In this document: in pieces, positions 63,051-64,000 of the stretch
Layout: each line of letters begins with the position of its first letter
How positions within the stretch are numbered: the stretch's first letter is position 1
Source of the DNA: SFTJ01 sp045613305
GTDB taxonomy: Bacteria; Bacteroidota; Bacteroidia; Bacteroidales; Muribaculaceae
Assembly (NCBI GenBank): GCA_045613305.1
Contig: JAZLAU010000037.1
Location: forward strand, 1-64,000
DNA length: 64,000 bases
Direction of reading: 5' to 3'
Translations under genes and position numbers: made by a program
Notes under the pieces: generated by a model
The model's database searches: none
What the model saw: only the letters and a program-made list of their open reading frames with translations
What the model was told of the DNA's origin: nothing

Positions 63051-64000
63051 ATGAACAAGTACATACTACTGCTATTAATCATAGCGTCATCATTTTTCAC
63101 ACCCATTTCAGCAAAAGTTACGCACCTGCTGCCAAAACCCAAACAGGTAACTACAAGCAACGACAAAGCTTTTGCACTAAACAGAGCTGTGAACATAATC
63201 GACACCACAAATTGCTCGGCACTTCAAGAAGTGTTCGTCAACAACGGATGCACCATAGCCAACAACGGCGCACCCGTAACGGTTAATTTGGTAAATTCTA
63301 TTGCCGGCGCTTACGACTACCCATTATATGGATTTGAAAACGAAGCCTACACACTACACGTTACTGCCAACGCTATCAGCATAACAGCCGTTACCCCTAC
63401 AGGGGTGATTCGTGCAGCACAAACCCTTGCTCAACTCGCCGAGGGCTACGACGGCAAACCAATGATTGAAGCAGTTGAAATCACCGATTGGGCCGCCTTT
63501 AAGTTACGCGGATATATGCACGACGTGGGACGCTCTTTCATTAGCATCGACGAACTTAAGAAACACATTCGCCTGCTTTCTCGTTTTAAAATCAACTGCT
63601 TTCACTGGCACTTCACCGAAAACCAAGCATGGCGATTTGAGGTTAAGGCCTATCCCGAACTCACAAGCGAATCCTCAATGACTCGTTTCGCCGGACAATT
63701 CTACACCCAGCAGCAATGCCGCGAACTCAACGCCTATGCTAAACAGCACGGCGTGGTAATTATCCCCGAAATAGACATGCCCGGACATAGCGCTGCTTTT
63801 AAGCGCGCCATGGGCTTTGACATGCAAACCACCAAAGGCGTGAAAGTGCTTACCGAGGTGCTCAACGAAGTGGTAGACGTGTTCCCCGACGCCCCTTACA
63901 TTCACATCGGGGCCGATGAACGACAAATCATCTTCCCTAACTTCTTGCCTCGTATAATCGACCACTTACACAGCCTCGGCAAAAAGGTTGTGGTGTGGAA
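63051..64000 (+). CDS. Beta-N-acetylhexosaminidase, GH20 (5' part; runs off the window)
   Basis: The first 316 codons of a GH20 enzyme, open to the right edge. Signal peptide MNKYILLLLIIASSFFTPISA; N-terminal GH20b domain (VTHLLPKPKQV, VIRAAQTLAQLAEG); then the GH20 barrel with LRGYMHDVGRSFISIDELKK, CFHWHFTENQAWRFE, and the catalytic pair Asp289-Glu290 in HIGADE. It releases terminal GlcNAc or GalNAc from glycans or peptidoglycan fragments, probably in the periplasm. It follows the coiled-coil gene by 40 bp and may belong to the same operon. Confidence 0.93.
   Translation, partial: MNKYILLLLIIASSFFTPISAKVTHLLPKPKQVTTSNDKAFALNRAVNIIDTTNCSALQEVFVNNGCTIANNGAPVTVNLVNSIAGAYDYPLYGFENEAYTLHVTANAISITAVTPTGVIRAAQTLAQLAEGYDGKPMIEAVEITDWAAFKLRGYMHDVGRSFISIDELKKHIRLLSRFKINCFHWHFTENQAWRFEVKAYPELTSESSMTRFAGQFYTQQQCRELNAYAKQHGVVIIPEIDMPGHSAAFKRAMGFDMQTTKGVKVLTEVLNEVVDVFPDAPYIHIGADERQIIFPNFLPRIIDHLHSLGKKVVVW

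Overview
The window reads as chromosomal DNA of a gut-type Bacteroidales bacterium, probably Muribaculaceae or Prevotellaceae-like; the family is inferred from gene content only. Evidence: a SusC/SusD pair with its surface lipoproteins, two secreted proteins ending in a type IX secretion (T9SS) type A sorting tail, NigD-like, DUF2147, DUF3943, WbqC and BT_3987-type lipoproteins, and Bacteroidetes promoters (TTTG, about 20 bp, then TAnnTTTG). Most genes are housekeeping or envelope genes, and there are three tRNA genes.

Layout. 0.1-7 kb: two tandem, diverged copies of a large secreted T9SS-tail protein, each with a related upstream region. 7.4-9.2 kb: a DUF2807 protein and a tRNA-dihydrouridine synthase, then a 31-bp tandem repeat. 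9.5-20 kb: a five-gene polysaccharide-utilisation-type operon on the minus strand (DUF4965 lipoprotein, IPT/NHL lipoprotein, SusC, SusD, DUF1735-type lipoprotein) with a clear promoter and terminator. 20-25.5 kb: mfd and a C-terminal processing protease. 25.6-25.9 kb: two identical tRNA-Asn genes. 26-29.2 kb: a sugar operon (unusual ROK kinase, MFS transporter, SIS-domain isomerase). 29-31.2 kb: DUF3943 and NigD-like envelope proteins.

31.6-39.3 kb looks accessory. A compact minus-strand operon encodes an Hsp70-like ATPase, a large HerA/VirB4-like P-loop ATPase, an HExxH zincin and a small helical protein, all behind one strong promoter. Next to it are a tRNA-Leu and an AT-rich WG-repeat lipoprotein with a DnaJ-like zinc finger. 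The four-gene cassette is the best candidate here for an undescribed system, possibly a conflict or protein-remodelling module.

39.3-41.8 kb: an ABC transporter, a 33-residue overlapping membrane ORF and a YtrA-type GntR regulator, with a palindrome over the predicted transcription start that suggests autoregulation. 42-51.6 kb: pckA, a radical SAM/SPASM protein, DUF2147, an esterase-LysM fusion with a Nudix hydrolase, an esterase-propeller fusion, a PIG-L deacetylase and an MFS transporter. 51.8-58 kb: WbqC, lepB, mscL, gap and a FadL-type porin. 58-64 kb: polA facing away from a polyprenyl synthase - rnhB - coiled-coil protein - GH20 hexosaminidase operon that runs off the right edge.

Two points recur in the replication/repair genes. 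PolA appears to have lost every catalytic acidic residue of its proofreading exonuclease. PolA, RNase HII and the small coiled-coil protein after rnhB all carry a QLSLF/QMSLF sliding-clamp-binding pentapeptide.
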